Positions 22,071 through 35,668 of a stretch of 64,000 nt of DNA are shown in pieces (positions within the stretch are counted from its first letter, which is position 1; each line of letters begins with the position of its first letter). Made by a program: the position numbers and the translations under genes. The notes beneath the pieces are model-generated. The model was not told the DNA's origin. It saw only the letters and a list, made by a program, of their open reading frames with translations, and did no database searches. This DNA comes from Luscinia megarhynchos (lineage: Eukaryota > Chordata > Aves > Passeriformes > Turdidae), in contig CM067565.1 in NCBI GenBank assembly GCA_034336665.1, forward strand, positions 85,004,858 through 85,068,857. The letters are read 5' to 3'.

Positions 22071-25000
22071 TTCCCCTAACTTCTTTCATAAGGTCGTAAA
22101 ACAAACCAGTATGAAATGTGAAAAAGAAACTCTTATGATTTTAAATATTTTTATTCCTCATTGTTTACTGTAAAGTTGATAGGAAATAAGAAAATAGTTC
22201 CATCTAATTTTTCACAAAAGGGACAGTTTCTGACTAGTTCTAGGCTATGTGCTGAGTGGTTACTTTAGTATCACACAGGAGTACTGAACAGCCCATTTTT
22301 TCATTTAAGGAATTAAAATTTTTCTTTGTAGGATTTCTGTAAGATTTCCATATGCATATGAAACTCATTGGGAGGAAGAAATGTAACTAGATTACCCTCA
22401 GAAAGAAGGCCTGTTTCAAATAATTCAGAACAGTATTGGAGGGAAGTGTGTAGAGGAGAAGATCTAATAAATGATGGGAAGCCTATGAGGACACAAGTCT
22501 AATGAAACTCCATAATGATTGTGCAGCTGAACATTTCTTGGAAGCAATTTCTGGGGTGTACAGACTTTGCAAGTGGAACATGGCACGGGACAGTGAAATA
22601 GGATCAAAAAATTCTTCATCTGCGTTACCAGCAGCAGGGAAAATAGAAGAGAAAAAACGAAGCCAGGCCTTAGTCCAAGCAGTCCAAGACCTGTTTGGCC
22701 TATGGAACCAGAGAATAACTGGTATTAATCGTGTCATCAACATGCTTTGAAAAGATAGATCTGTTCATGTCCATGATTAACATGTCTGTGAATTTAACCT
22801 AGAAATTTACACAATATTGTTATTTTCATCAACTGTGCTGCCACTCTGTTGTGAGCACACTCCAGCAAGTCTCTGTCCCAGCTCTCCTGTTCAGCTGCCA
22901 GACAAACCGTGGTGCCTCACTTTGTCACTGGGTTGCTGTGCATCGCTAGCACGTGGCCATGCATCTCACTGCAGAGGTGGACATCCTCCCATGTTGGGTG
23001 AAATGACTTCATGGAAATAACCAATATTTGAGGAAACACCCCTAAAAATGCCAAGTCCCAACCAAAGCTCAAAGCAATGTATGAAAAACACCCAAATTAG
23101 TCCCCCAAAGTCCATCAGAAGATTAATTTCTTTTTAGGCATCCCTGTCTGTGGAAGATTGGAGCCATAATTTATGGTTCTCTAAAACACTTCTAGACTTA
23201 AAAGGAATGTTAAGCCTTTAGGGAAAGGGCAATGCCACCTGAATGCCCTGTTTGCACCGTATTGTCTTTCAGACCAATCAATCTCTCATCCTCATTCAGA
23301 GATGTCCCTAAGCAGAAGGTTACACCTGAGTGAGCATAGCACAAGCCTGGTTTTTAGTCAGAATAATTTACTGTTTTCCTAAGCGGTGAGAACACCACTT
23401 TCACAGTTTATGAATCTGATCATTATAGTTTTGCTTTTCTGCCCAAGATTAGGTAATGCTGAGAACGTGTCTGTATCTCAGCTAATACAGAGGAAACAAA
23501 TCACACATTCCCAATGTGCCAAAAAAGGATGGGCAATTTGATAGTTGCAGATCTAATTCCTCCTGAATGTCAGTTTTCACTCTCATTTCCTCTCAATTTA
23601 AAGGGTCACAGCTGCAAGTCTGCCTTCCTCGTGTCTTTCAGGAACTTGGTGGTATCTCCAAGCAAGGGCAAGCACTATATGAGATCAGGACCTGTGGCAG
23701 ACATCTGCTAGAGCACACTGGCTCTTTACTGGACTGGACTGTACATTTCTCCAAATGGGGATGAATGCTGTTAACAGGGGAAACACCACTTGTTCTCTTC
23801 AGGGACCAACCAAGTGTGCTCCCCTACCTGGAAAGCTCCTGCACAGGTCTCATCTCATTCTGTCATGCTGTTGCAGCTTGCAATTCTTTATTAACATTTC
23901 ATTTTTTTACCCATGGATGTAATTGAGATGGGCGTTCTCATAAAAACAACCTAGTAGCAAAATAGAAAATGTGAAATTGTAGCACCAGGACCAAAACTAG
24001 ACTGCATTCCTGAGAATGAGATGCTTCAGAAATAAATTTGCAGTAGCCACTGCAAAATGTCACAATCACTACTCTGTGCTTTTCCTTAATAACTCTAGCG
24101 CAGCAGCTTTAAAGGTGGTCAAAGAAAATACATCAGTGGAAACATCTTCTCTGAAAAATCAGATCCCATGAGAAGAATACCTTTTGAAATCATGTCAATT
24201 CCATGAAAATGTTTTAAGAAAGCCACACAAATGTTCTGACAGCTTCAACGCATTCAATTTCTATTTTTTGCAGAGTAAAACATTTTAGTTTCTAAATTAC
24301 AATGGTTTCAATTTAAGTTAGCATAGTGTTAACATACAGTGTAGCATAAATGAAAATGTGCCATCATTAAACACTTCAATCAGCTAAATTTTCTTGCAGA
24401 AGTTTTGGGGTTTTTTTAAGGACTGTAAAATTTTCATATAGCATTGCTAATTAGAACAAAGATAAATCTCAAAAATATTCATGAAAGTGAAAGTTTATCC
24501 TCTGAACAGCTTATGTCCTCATACTCTTGGCAGCGGTAAAAGAGATATAAAGAAAAAGAAAAAGGAAACAGCCAACCAAAAAAAGAAACAAAAGTGTCTG
24601 GTTCAGATAACTTCTGAGAGGGTACTAAATTTCAAATATGAGAAGTCCACAGATCCAGGCCCATGCCTAAAGTTAATCTTGTATTTTATTCAGGCTGACA
24701 CAAAATTCAGTTTTCTCCACAAGGATTTAAAGCACCAGAGAGAATAAATCTGTTGGAAACTTGGTGAGATTAGGTCACCTGCCTCCCACAGGTTTCTTGA
24801 CAAATCTTGCATTTCAAGATAGAGTATTAAAATATAAAATAAATTATTCCAGAGGTCTTTTGGTACTATTTCACATTCAGTGAAGAAACCTGAGCAGAAT
24901 TAAATTTCTACTCAGCTACTTAGCACTGGGCTAAGTGTCAAGAAGCAGCAATTCTTTTCCTCAGGCCAAGCTGATAACAGTGCCTTGCAGTTCACCAGAC

Positions 25001-28000
25001 ATCTAGTTGGAAATAAAAGTCTGCATCACGGTGGAGCTTTTTGTACAGCTAGAGTCACCAGCATTCCCAGGACAGAAGAGAACATGAAACACCAAACCTC
25101 CTCAGTTGATGTCACCTCCATGGCTCCATTCATCCCCACAGCATCAGAGCATCCCTCTCATGGGTGCTAAGAAATACCCACCTCTGATTCATCCCTGATT
25201 CATCCCAGCACTCAGGACTGTATAGTCTGGCATGGCTGTTATGTACCATGGTGTACCAAAAGGAGAATGAAATAAAATCTTAAACTTTGGCTCACTGCCA
25301 GAGACCAGAAGAGGAATTGTTACATGAGTGGGACAGGATTTGAGAAAGGAATACTGGCACCTTCTTGTATTTTGAAACAAAACTAATCCCCAAAATATCT
25401 AGTTCTGGAAAGTTAAAATTGATTCCTACATGGCATTGCTGAGTTCCCTGGAAGAATCATAGTGTTGCTCCACTCAAAACTACCCCAAAAATGTTCTAGG
25501 GATGTCATGGTGCTGACAATTGGGTCTTAGCATTTGATAATAAACTCTGACTTCATTTTATTTACTAGGATAGATGTCATCAGTGCAAGGCATTGCAAGG
25601 CCTATGTGATCCAAATGCAAATTATTTCCCTTGATTCTCTACCAGTAATTATTATTTATTAATTCTGGTAAACCTGGTAATATTCCCATTTGTGCAAGAA
25701 ACAACTAACCAACCAACCAATCTTCCAGCTCTAGATATATACACATCATAAAATACATTTTTAATTCCACTTGTTAAAAATTAATCTGACCCTAAAACTG
25801 ACATCTGGATTTTCCCCAACCTTTAATGAAGTCTGGATTCAAGTTTGAATTTTCATGAAGTTCGGACTTCTTTCAACAGAATTGATTCTGAATTTCATTC
25901 TATATCTGCTTGACAGACAGAAACAAGTCCCTAAATTAGTTAATGTTTTGTACACCAGTAAGATTCAATTGTAAAGCCAAATGGTGATACAAACATCTTT
26001 CTTGATTTAAGGATGTTTCACACATTAAAATGCAGCCACATTTTAACCCACAACAGTTATCTGTTTCCTAGTGAAATAAAGTGTAGCACCATGTGGAGTT
26101 AAGGATAGTGGATGGATAGTGGGAAATGGGGGTGGAGAACAAAAGAAGCGAGTGGGAAGGCAGGCAACCCCACAGCATTCCCACACCTTGCACTGGTAGG
26201 GAAAGACAGGTCCTTCTTTGGCTGCCCTCTTCAACAACTTGCCATGTAATCTGGCATGTGGAGAAAGCTGGAGTGCATTAAAAACAGACCTGAGAACAGA
26301 CATCCAGGCTTGGGGAATCTAGCATATTCAGGGGAGCGTGGGCTGTAAACACTCACTGTGAAACATTAGAAACTCCTTAGGTGCTAATAGCTTCTAGAGA
26401 GCTAATGGTTTAATAGGGCTGGAAGAGAAGAACATGCTGGAAATTTTCTCAGGCAGGGTTTTGTATATCCTGATGGGAAATGGAGGGGAGGGGGAGGAGA
26501 CCCATAATTTTCTTCTTAGGTATTTATTGGATTAGAAATGGAACCATAATTTCTGAGGATTCTCTCATTATGGTGTTGGTAACTTCACATGCCAAAGATT
26601 CAGTGACTAGTGACAACCTCCTTCCATATAACAACAGAGAGAACAACAGAGGGCTTCAGAGTCACATTTAATTCCATTAGTGTTATTGCTGCAATAGTAA
26701 CTACAAGTACCTAATGAACAAGTAAGATATAAAACAAAAAAGTCCTGATTAAAAACATTACTTTGCTGGAAAACTTTGCTGACATGTGGTAAAGGCTGCT
26801 CACTTGCATCCATAAAGTTGGTATCAGCATAATTCGAACTTCTGAGAAATCAGGAAATACAGAGGCTAATAAAGCAATATTCAATTCAACCTTTATATAC
26901 CTGTAAGGGAAATAATTCACCTTTTCAGTGAGTGATTTTCAGAGAACATGGTGTATAACTCCTATAGCTCAGGCATTCCTTGTCTTTGGAAAGACTGTAT
27001 TCAAAGTGGCACTTCTTCTACATGCATGCTCTGACCCAATTTCCTAGAGAAAAATTCCATGACAATTAAATTTTATCTTCTTCCCCCCAGACTCACCATT
27101 TAGTCACACATGTTTTATTAAGCCCACAGAGTATTTTTCCTACTTTATTTTGCACTTTTGATCCCATCCACAGAAGTGATGAGCACTCTACAGCTGAAGC
27201 CTCTTCTGAAGATATGGCCTCCCATTTTCCCTAATATCATAGTTTACTAAGTTTTCTAACATTTGACACAGCAATAATCAACTCAGCAAATACTGCCAGT
27301 TCCCTGTTCCCATTGCCAGCTCCCAGGAGGGAAATATAAAGGTTGCTTGAATGTTGACCTAAACTCTGTACTTCCTGGCTTCCAAAAGTCTGAATTTTGC
27401 TGAAGCTGATATCTTACAAGAGCTCCAACTACTGCCAGGAAATCCTAAATCTGCATCAATTAAGGGGTTTTGTCAGTCAGTAAAAAGGAAAGATGCTTTA
27501 AGGACTTGATATTCACTATTTCCTTGATTCTTAAAATATATTTAAGAGAGCATCTTTGCAATGTGTCAGTCTGCAATTCAGGATGAGAAAAAAATTCTGA
27601 AGGGTCCTGAAGTTTCTAGTAAGGACTAGATGCGTTGGTAGACTGGGTTGGGTTTTTCCTGTGTAGGGGATGGTAGTTTAGTATGAAACTTCTGCTGACT
27701 GACTCTTTTATACCAGGTGAATGGTGTTCACCACCATTTTGCTATTTTATTTACTGCTCTCATGGATTCTGTTTCAAATGAGAGTCAGAAAGCACTGAGC
27801 TAAGGATGAGCTGACTTCTTCAGAAGGTATATAGAGAAATCAGCATTTACAAATTTATGTGTAACTGTTTGAAGCCTATAACACTGCATCAGTTTTCAAC
27901 TGAACTCAGCTTCTAGCTCTTCAGGAAAAAAAGAAAAAAAAAAAGAAAAGAAAGAATAGTTATCACAAAATATTTGGTGGATTTCACTGGCACATTTTAC

Positions 28001-31000
28001 TGCTGGGTATTGAGAAGTATTTGAGTGAGCTCCTTTGTGAGGTACATGAACACCCTTTAAAACTGATCCAAGCTGTGTATAGATAGAGTGAAGCTGAAGT
28101 CTTGACCTAGGACTCCAGATAATCTAATCCTTTAGTTCAGGTTCTGTCAACGCTCAGCTACAAACTCATTACTGAATTTTTCAGTTCTAGAGCTCTGTAA
28201 AAGGATGGAAATGCTGTGGCAAGAGTCAAGCTGACAGAGGAGTAGAGAGGAAGGACCAGCTGTGTCAGTGGAAACAGGGGATGCACACCTCTCACCCCTT
28301 CCATCCTCTGATATAAACTTGAATACCACAGCTGTCTCTCAAGGGTAACTGAAACCTTCTTGACCTTCCATCTCCACAACCTGAAAACTCTCCTTCCAGG
28401 ATGGCTGAAAGTGCTGTGGTAGCAAGGGCTACGAAAAAAATCTTTTAAAGTCAATTCAAGCATTTGACATTTTAAAAGAATAACATGAAAGAAATGTTTT
28501 CCACTGGAAAACTGGCATTATCATGCCAACTTAAGAATGATGAAACACCTCAGAAGATGTTAATGAATACCCAGTAGTATGCAGGAGCACACCTGCCACC
28601 AAACTCACTGCTCCTTCCACCCATTAAACCATCATCAGAAAGTGGTGGCTGATGCTGGGCAATATCAAGATCTCAAGGAGATAAAACTGATGTGGACTTC
28701 TGATTATAGCAATAGATTTTGAAAAGTATTCAGCAGTGGCATGAGTCAGCTCAGTTGCATCAGCTCCTGTGATATCTGAATTTGGTCAGTGGATGAATCC
28801 AAACAAAGGAAATCTTGCTTTAGAAATAAATTTTACATAACCTTTGTGCAGTTGAGCAGTGCAGGAGAGGAAAAGAAGGTATTCAAGCACAGACAACTCC
28901 AACACTCTCCCTGAGGAAGATTTCTGTGGCAACCAGTGATTAAGTGTGATTGAAGCCATACAAAATATTTTCAGAGCACTGTTTCTTCCTAGGTCAAAAC
29001 AAGCTTGCTTTTGAATTCACAAATTCCTAAATGAAACTGGCCACCTCCTCACATGTTCCAATGTGTGCCCCCTTTCTTTCCCAGAAATAACTAATTTGAT
29101 CATCTGTTCACTAGAATGACTGCCAAAATACTGGGAGGAATCGTTGTAAATATTTTTAATGTCAAGCTGGTTGAGTTGTTCTAGAATTGTCTCTTGGAAT
29201 CAGACAAATCTCAGTTCCCTTACTCACCATCCAGTTTCATGTTATCCTAAACGCCAGTAGAAAATTCTCCTGCATGGAACTGCACTCTTCGAGTTATCCT
29301 CTAGCTGGAAAAGATAAAGATGCTGCCACTTCCTGTGTGTGGGTCTCTAGAATCTTACTGACCACCAGAAATCCAAACAGATAGACATAGGGGCATAAGC
29401 ATTTGAAGAAATAACTGCACATTATAAGTCATCAGAGGAAAATAATATGGGTCACCTTCCCCCTGAGATATTAACACTACTGTGTTTATGAACATCCTTA
29501 ATTTTGAACGACCTGTACTCTGAAATCAGGGATAACATCAACAGCTCAGGTCCTTTCCTGGCATAGTTGTGTGGAAGTCAGCTTTGTGTCTTTGCATGCA
29601 AAGGTGCTGGATTAGCACAAGGACTGCCATCTCCATTTATTGACCTCTCCTGCAGTGAATGAGTCCTGTTCACTAGGTCATTTCAGTAATCTGCAGTAAG
29701 CAAAACATGGCAATCTGCAGTAACCAAAACACCTTCCATCTCCTTTGCATCTCCTACACAAACACAGACTCACCCCCCAGAGGGTTCCCAGGTTCGGGAT
29801 TTGATGCATCCATCCTTTCCAAAGAGCAGGGAAAAGGGTTAAGTGCTAAAGGCAGAACCAGCTGGGGAGTGCTTATGCTAATGGCAGCTTTTATGCAAGT
29901 GCCCTACCACCTGTCTGACTGACTGCAGGATGCCAGTCTTTGCTCTGCTAGGGTATGCCTACGAACATTTTAATGGGAAGTGGCCTGGTTTTTAAAAATC
30001 ATTAATTAGAGGGGAATATTTTATATTAAAGAATGGAGCCATGTTCCAGAATAGCCATGCAACTGAACAAGAGCATTTCCACACATGATTCAGTCTGTAT
30101 CTGTGTTTTTCCTACACATGCATAACAAGCTTTTTTTCTTACAAGAATTGCATTTTTCTGCCATATTGTTTCTATTGAGAGGTTTCTTTTTCCTCAAAAT
30201 CTGTACTCTGAAGTAATAATTTTAAAACTTACTTTGGTTTCATAAAAAATGTTGCCCTCTTGATTTTGAAAAAGAGGTGGAAAGCTGAACTGTAAAGTTT
30301 TAAATACTAGAGAATTTTTTCAGCAGATCCAGGGAGGGAAGTTTGGGGCCGTATACTCAGTTTCTGATTGCTGGAGTCAGCAGTGCCATTAGTCTTAAGA
30401 CCAGAAGGTTTAAAAACATTGGCTTAATGCTCATACAAGGATCTGAGCAGGATGTTTTCTTTTATTCTTCCTTCCCCACCCCTATGCTAGTACCAAATTA
30501 CATACGTTGCTTCAGATTTCCAACATTTCCCAATCTGGATCAATTTACATTTGGAGAGAGGGTGTGAATTAAACTGTTATAAAAGGCTTAGATGCAGTGC
30601 CAACTTGTTACTATGTTCTTTCAAGCATCAAATTCTTTTTCTATTAAGGAAGCTCTCAGAGAATTTCTTGCATCTGGAAATCTCTCCCATTGCAGAGCTC
30701 ATTTATCAAATGCAAAATATGCCATATACAAACAAAGACATTCATAGTAACACATCTCCTGCTGCAGTCTGAGGCTCTGTCATACTATGGCCTACAGTAA
30801 GACATTGCTGTCTTCTAGGAGATTTCAGTCTGAGAAAAGCCTAACTCCTGCAGGGATGCAGAATGCAAAGAAAGAGTCAGAAGCAACCAGGAGACAAGCA
30901 GAGGACAGAGTGCACACCAAACTGCTACAGCTGACAGTGTCAGGACTTGCAGCCTTCAGTGCGTACTGCGCCTAAGAATCCAAACTGAGAAGCTGGGCCT

Positions 31001-32066
31001 GATAGCACTTCTTAACACATTAAATACCTAGGAGTGAATATGAAGTTTGCCCTTATCTTCTACTGGTCTTTTCCCTTGAATTTTCTCATATGTCAAGTAC
31101 CTACAGACATATACTTCCATTTTCTGCCAAGGGGTGTGATAGAATTCTTGTCCCTAGTTGGTTGCAAACATCACATTCATGGCATGCCTGTTAATTATAA
31201 CACTAAAGTATGGGATGAGGCTGATTCAAATTTGGGTATGTCAAAAGAATGGTCTCACTCTTGCTGGTATTGATACTTGTGTCAGAGCTGGGTTAGTCAC
31301 TAAGGATTTCGCTAGCAAATTGCATTCAAGATCCATGTAACTTCTCCCTTGCCAGCATTAGCCTCTGCCAATTTTTGTAAGCTCTGTAAAAATTATTCAT
31401 GGATCAAAAATTTTCCAGAGTTTGCAATTTCCAATTTGAAGCCTTTAGTATGTTCATCTACTTGTGATCTTAAGCCTGCCTTAACCTCACACTCACTGTC
31501 ACCTGGGTGTCTTCAGCTGAGGGAACACGGGCAGGAGCATAGAGCTGAGTGTCTGGTTTCCTTCTGCAGCAGCAGAAGGGATTCAAAGCTTTGAGGGGAA
31601 TTGTTAGTGAACATTTTTCCTCCTTCATTCACCTTTTCCAACGAACAGCTATAAGAGCCTTAGAGGTTCTGCATTCCCCTCCTTTATCAGATTTCTTCAA
31701 GGGTATGTGATGGGTTTTGTAGGGTAGCTACAGAGTACAGCTCTTCTCCCACATCACTGCTAGCTGACAGAGACAGCCCCAGTGCTGCCAGTAAGGACTG
31801 CAGTCCTTCTTACCACCATTTAGGTAGCTTGCTTACTTTTCTCTCTGATTCTCTAGTGAGTGTGGAGAGAATAATGAATCATCTTGTAACTCATCAAATA
31901 TGACCAGTGGTTTTATGGTGCTTAACAGATGAGATAAATGTGAACTGATGTGAACTGTAAAGTAAGGAAATTGCCAGGCAGCAGGCTTTAAACAATCAGA
32001 AAACAATTGCTTTAGCATGGTGCTTAATGCTGATGTGACTCATAACCACCAGTTGTAGCAGCAAAA
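22071..32066. other. Gene-poor interval, nothing recognised
   Basis: About 10 kb of AT-rich DNA. I see no family I know, no RNA gene and no complete transposon. Simple sequence includes an (AACC)n run near 25707-25718 and an A/G-rich tract at 27925-27956. Isolated splice-donor-like sites (for example CCAG|GTGAAT at about 27717 and AAGG|GTATGT at about 31701) are at a density expected by chance. Confidence 0.6.
27925..27956. repeat. A-rich/GAAA low-complexity tract
   Basis: Runs of A broken by single G over about 32 bases. Confidence 0.85.
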
Positions 32067-32070
32067 ATGG
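32067..32070 (+). CDS. Candidate start codon exon end of unidentified gene (ATG G, then donor)
   Basis: AAAATGG is followed directly by GTAAGTGTCC (donor GT at 32071-32072), a strong 5' splice site. The ATG has A at -3 and G at +4. Splicing to the acceptor at 35667-35668 joins ATG G to CT AGC CTG in the frame of the long ORF there, giving MASLAHDKVF at the N-terminus. Phase agrees, but that has a one-in-three chance of being accidental. The 5' extent of this exon is unknown; an out-of-frame ATG at 32017 opens a short upstream frame. Inference only. Confidence 0.3.
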
Positions 32071-32610
32071 GTAAGTGTCCTTTAAAAAGATTGGAAAGAT
32101 TTGTGAAGGATGATTCCACCCTTGGCTATCAAATATGATGATCCAAATGCCACTTCTGACTCAGGAAACTGTTCAACTTTGCCAAAAAGTGCTACAATGT
32201 TCCAGGAGAAAAAACCACTCTTTTGAGAGAAATGTTCTCTAAGCATCGACCTTGGCCTCTGCCGATGTAAAGCTGCTGAGCTAGCTGAATTTTGGTATAG
32301 CATTTTCCTAAAAAATCTACATTTGGCTAATGTAGTGAATAATCTGTGTTATATACAGGGGCTAATCTATAAAGCCTTGTACAGTTGTGATGAATTTACC
32401 ACTCGCAACAAATTCTGTTGGATATTGCTGGATTCTATACAATTAAATATATCTATGGTTCTAATAATTCAGGGGTTACCCAGTACACAGTCTGTATTCA
32501 TTCTTCTCTGCCATGGCTCACCAAATAAAAATGGAAACTTGTAAACAATGGGAATGTGTCCACACTGTGCTGCCAATGCTTCTGAGCCTGCAATACAGAA
32601 GGCAGGCTGC

Positions 32611-32625
32611 AGAGAGAGAGAGAGA
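32611..32625. repeat. (AG)n microsatellite
   Basis: Seven AG dinucleotides. Confidence 0.85.
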
Positions 32626-34753
32626 AAACACTGGTGTGCTGCTGCACCTCCTGACGTAAACCACAATGGGTCTGGCTATCCCTGTAATCATAAAACAGTC
32701 ACTGAAAAAAAAAACCAAACAAATCCCGAACTACTTTATCCAGTATTGCATAACCTCCACAGCCACGCTGCAGCTGAGGTGAGAATCTTGCAGATAGTTT
32801 GGGAAAAGGACTCAAACCCCAGCTTCTCCAGGCAGGAGACTGCATTCACTCCTGCCCAGCCTAACAGGCTTAGAGCTCTCCTGAAACACAGTAGTTAAAC
32901 TTGCCACTCCAAACAGTCCCACCCAAGAGACTGCCCTGAAGCTTTTTGCAGGGAAGGGATTTAATTAGAATGTGATTTTTGTGGTGCAATTCAATACTCA
33001 GTACAACAGGACCACCAAAATGTATGCTTTGTGACTTGTGGTGCAGGTTTGCTTAGGCAACTTTTAAGATGATCTCTGGGTAGAGAAAGGGCAAAGGCAC
33101 CAGAGAGGAGGAGAGACTTTGCTGAGCAGGTTTGAATGTCATAAATGCACAGTTATGGCTTAGTATCTGTATCACAGTTGACAGATGCTGCAGCAGTCAC
33201 ATGACTAGATAATGACCTCATATTTCGGCTCTCTCCCCTCCTCCCCCAGTGATGAGGGCACTGCTGGCACTTAAATAAGCAGAAGGCATTTCCAGAAGGC
33301 CAGTTTGTACTTTACTTAAAGGAGAAGCCTGAATTTTGGCACAGAGATTTACTTTGTACAGGCTATTAACAGCTGCTCAACAGTGGCAGAGAAGCAAAAC
33401 TCTTTACCTCCACTTGGGAAGTGCACTAAAGTTGTTTTTAGGGTAAAAACATTGAATCCCAAATCACATGGGCTTAGATCATCCCTTCCCAAGGAAAAAT
33501 CTGCAGGAGGCACAGCAGAGGGAAGAAATGCTTCCGTGACTCCTCACAGTTTTATCCTGCAGCCAGTGGAGCTGCTGCAAGCTCTGATGTCCTCCAGGGA
33601 TCTGTGAGAGATGCTGCAGCCACGAGGAGGCCACCTCTGCCCTGATGCTGTCCCAGAAGCCACTCTGGATGCTCTGGCAGGGTGATTTCACAGGAGGATA
33701 GAGCATCCAGGAAGAATATATAACTTTATGGGGATTTTCCAAGGGTACTGAGTGAACTCCTAAGTCCATCCACTCCTTTTGGCATAGATTTTGGGTTATG
33801 CAATTCCCAGAAGAGTCCTGGGAGGAAGACACAGTACGATACTCTCTCAACAGCTGAACACCACTTCAGCAGGAAGGGGAGCCCCACCTTTTCCAAATTT
33901 CCAAAGGTGCAATTGGCTCCATAGGGATAATTTTCGGTCACAGCACCATTACACAGGAACCAGACTGGCTGAGAGGTAAAAGTCCTGAATTAAAATCCCA
34001 GCTTTGGCACTGATCCCCATTACAAAGTTACCAATGGGAAGTGTTCTAAAAGTACAGAGATTTTTGTGTATTTTAAAGTTTTCTCACTGAAGTGGCTGCA
34101 TTTTGCAGCTATTCATGGACTGCAGACATGAAACTTTTCCATACAGCTTCACAGTTTTCCAGAAGATAAAAAGTAGGAATTTTCTGTACAACTACTTGCC
34201 TCTAAGCCTTCTTTTCTTTAGTCTGGTGTTGGATTGAAATGCAGTACAATTATTCTTATCTATAAGAGCAGTGGTAATTCTTTGGAGCAGTAATAGCCCA
34301 CTTAGCCTGTTCATGTTGACAGCACACCAGAACTGGCTGGGATTTCTCTGCCAGGGGGTTTCAGTCACGTTTGGGTTTCAGCTCCATGAAGGTCTTTACT
34401 TGAAAAGTCCTGGCTGCTAAAGCAGTGGTTATTTGGATTATCCCAGTGAAAGCATGAGCATTCCCAGAAGGACCAGCAGCTCAGTGCCCTGCTGCTCATG
34501 CCCTGCTTTGTCCCTGACAAGACTTTGCTGAAGATCTTCATATAATTACTTAGTTTCTTAAGCAAAAGAAAATTAAAACCTGAAGATCTGGGGACAAGGA
34601 GAAGTGTGTGTGTATGCTACACGTGTGCAAAGTAGTATTACGACTTGACCATAAGCAAGAGTCTTCTGGCTGTTTGGAGTGTGGTTGGGTGGTGAGCCTT
34701 CGTCCCCAGCAAGAGCACTGGGTGCCCTCCGTAGCACTTGAGGCCAAGGGCAC

Positions 34754-35181
34754 GGCTGTCACCCGCCAGGCTCCATGTTTCCTTCAGGAAAAGGATCCAT
34801 ACCTATCCCAGCGCAGGGCTGTCACCCGCCAGGCTCCATGTTTCCCTCAGGAAAAGGATCCGTGCCGGTCCCAGTGCAGGGCTGTCACCCGCCAGGCTCC
34901 ATGTTTCCCTCAGGAAAAGGATCCATGCCGGCCCCAGCGCAGGGCTGTCACCCGCCAGGCTCCATGTTTCCCTCACGGAAAGGATCCATGCCGGCCCCAG
35001 CGCAGGGCTCTCACCCGCCAGGCTCCATGTTTCCTTCAGGAAAAGGATCCATGCCGGTCCCAGCCCGCCAGGCTCCATGCTTCCCTCACAGAAAGGATCC
35101 GTGCCGGCCACAGCGCAGGGCTGTCACCCGCCAGGCTCCATGTTTCCCTCAGGGAAAGGATCCGTGCCGGTCTCAGCGCAG
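34754..35181. repeat. 63-bp minisatellite, seven copies
   Basis: The landmark CCAGGCTCCATG recurs at 34766, 34829, 34892, 34955, 35018, 35068 and 35131: spacing 63 except once 50 (a 13-base deletion between copies 5 and 6). Each copy carries GGATCC and a TTTCC-TCAGGAAAAGG stretch, with only a few substitutions between copies. Because 63 is a multiple of three and the unit lacks in-frame stops in several frames, it makes long repetitive frames on both strands (up to 247 codons); these are artefacts of the repeat, not evidence of a protein. It abuts the CpG island to its right. Confidence 0.95.
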
Positions 35182-35310
35182 CCCAGCCCGTCCCGTTCCC
35201 GCCGCCCGCGCCCGCCATGTTGGGAGCCGCGCACGGCGCCATCTTGTGGCCCCTGAGGGCTGGTGGCGGGCGGGACGCGGCGCCGTGCGGGGAGCGCGCT
35301 GTCCTTCTGG
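35182..35310 (-). promoter_or_regulatory. Orphan CpG island with two YY1-like motifs
   Basis: A short block very rich in CpG next to the minisatellite. CCGCCATGTTGG (about 35212-35223) and GCGCCATCTTG (about 35236-35246) read on the - strand as ...CAACATGGCGG and CAAGATGGCGC, the AAnATGGCGGC form of the YY1 site usual just downstream of transcription starts. Two ATGs lie in these motifs on the - strand (35242 and 35218); the frame from them runs into the minisatellite. On the + strand ATG at 35218 also has a good context and opens 44 codons. Which strand is transcribed, if any, cannot be told. Confidence 0.55.
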
Positions 35311-35668
35311 GGAGAAATACAAACATTTCCAAGTGCTGTGCGGCCGCCTGATTCTCGGCACAGCGAAAGAGCAGCAGCACTTCCAGTAGCCCACGTGTGA
35401 TGCCTCCCTATGCTGGGTGGAGATGAGGGTTTTGGGGTGTCTCCTTCCCAATGTCAGGAAGGCACCTTCCCAGTGGAAACCACATCAGCAAAAAAGAACT
35501 GCTCACACTACAACACACTGGCTGCTGAACACGTGAAAACCCACGGTGGTAAATATTCACAATTCCTGTTCATGGTGAGCCTGCACCCATCTCCTCCTAA
35601 ATGAGAGCTGAAAACACAGCTATCGGCATTTCACCGAGAATAAAAACCCTCAGGTGTGTTTCTTTCAG

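Larger units (their letters stand above)
32071..35668 (+). other. Putative intron of the unidentified gene
   Basis: If the 32,070 donor and 35,668 acceptor are used this is a 3.6-kb phase-1 intron. It contains an (AG)n run at 32611-32625, the 63-bp minisatellite and a small CpG island. The frames here of up to 124 codons outside the minisatellite show no homology I recognise. Confidence 0.3.

Noticed and set aside
22502..22750. 82-codon + strand ORF ending VQDLFGLWNQRITGINRVIN
   Set aside because: Considered as an exon of the divergent transcript, but the candidate terminal exon already has a poly(A) signal at 22046, a comparable - strand frame overlaps it, and no convincing donor is present.
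34608..35389. Three overlapping + strand frames of 172-247 codons and two - strand frames over 100 codons
   Set aside because: They exist only because the 63-bp repeat unit is a multiple of three without stops; all frames are equally repetitive.
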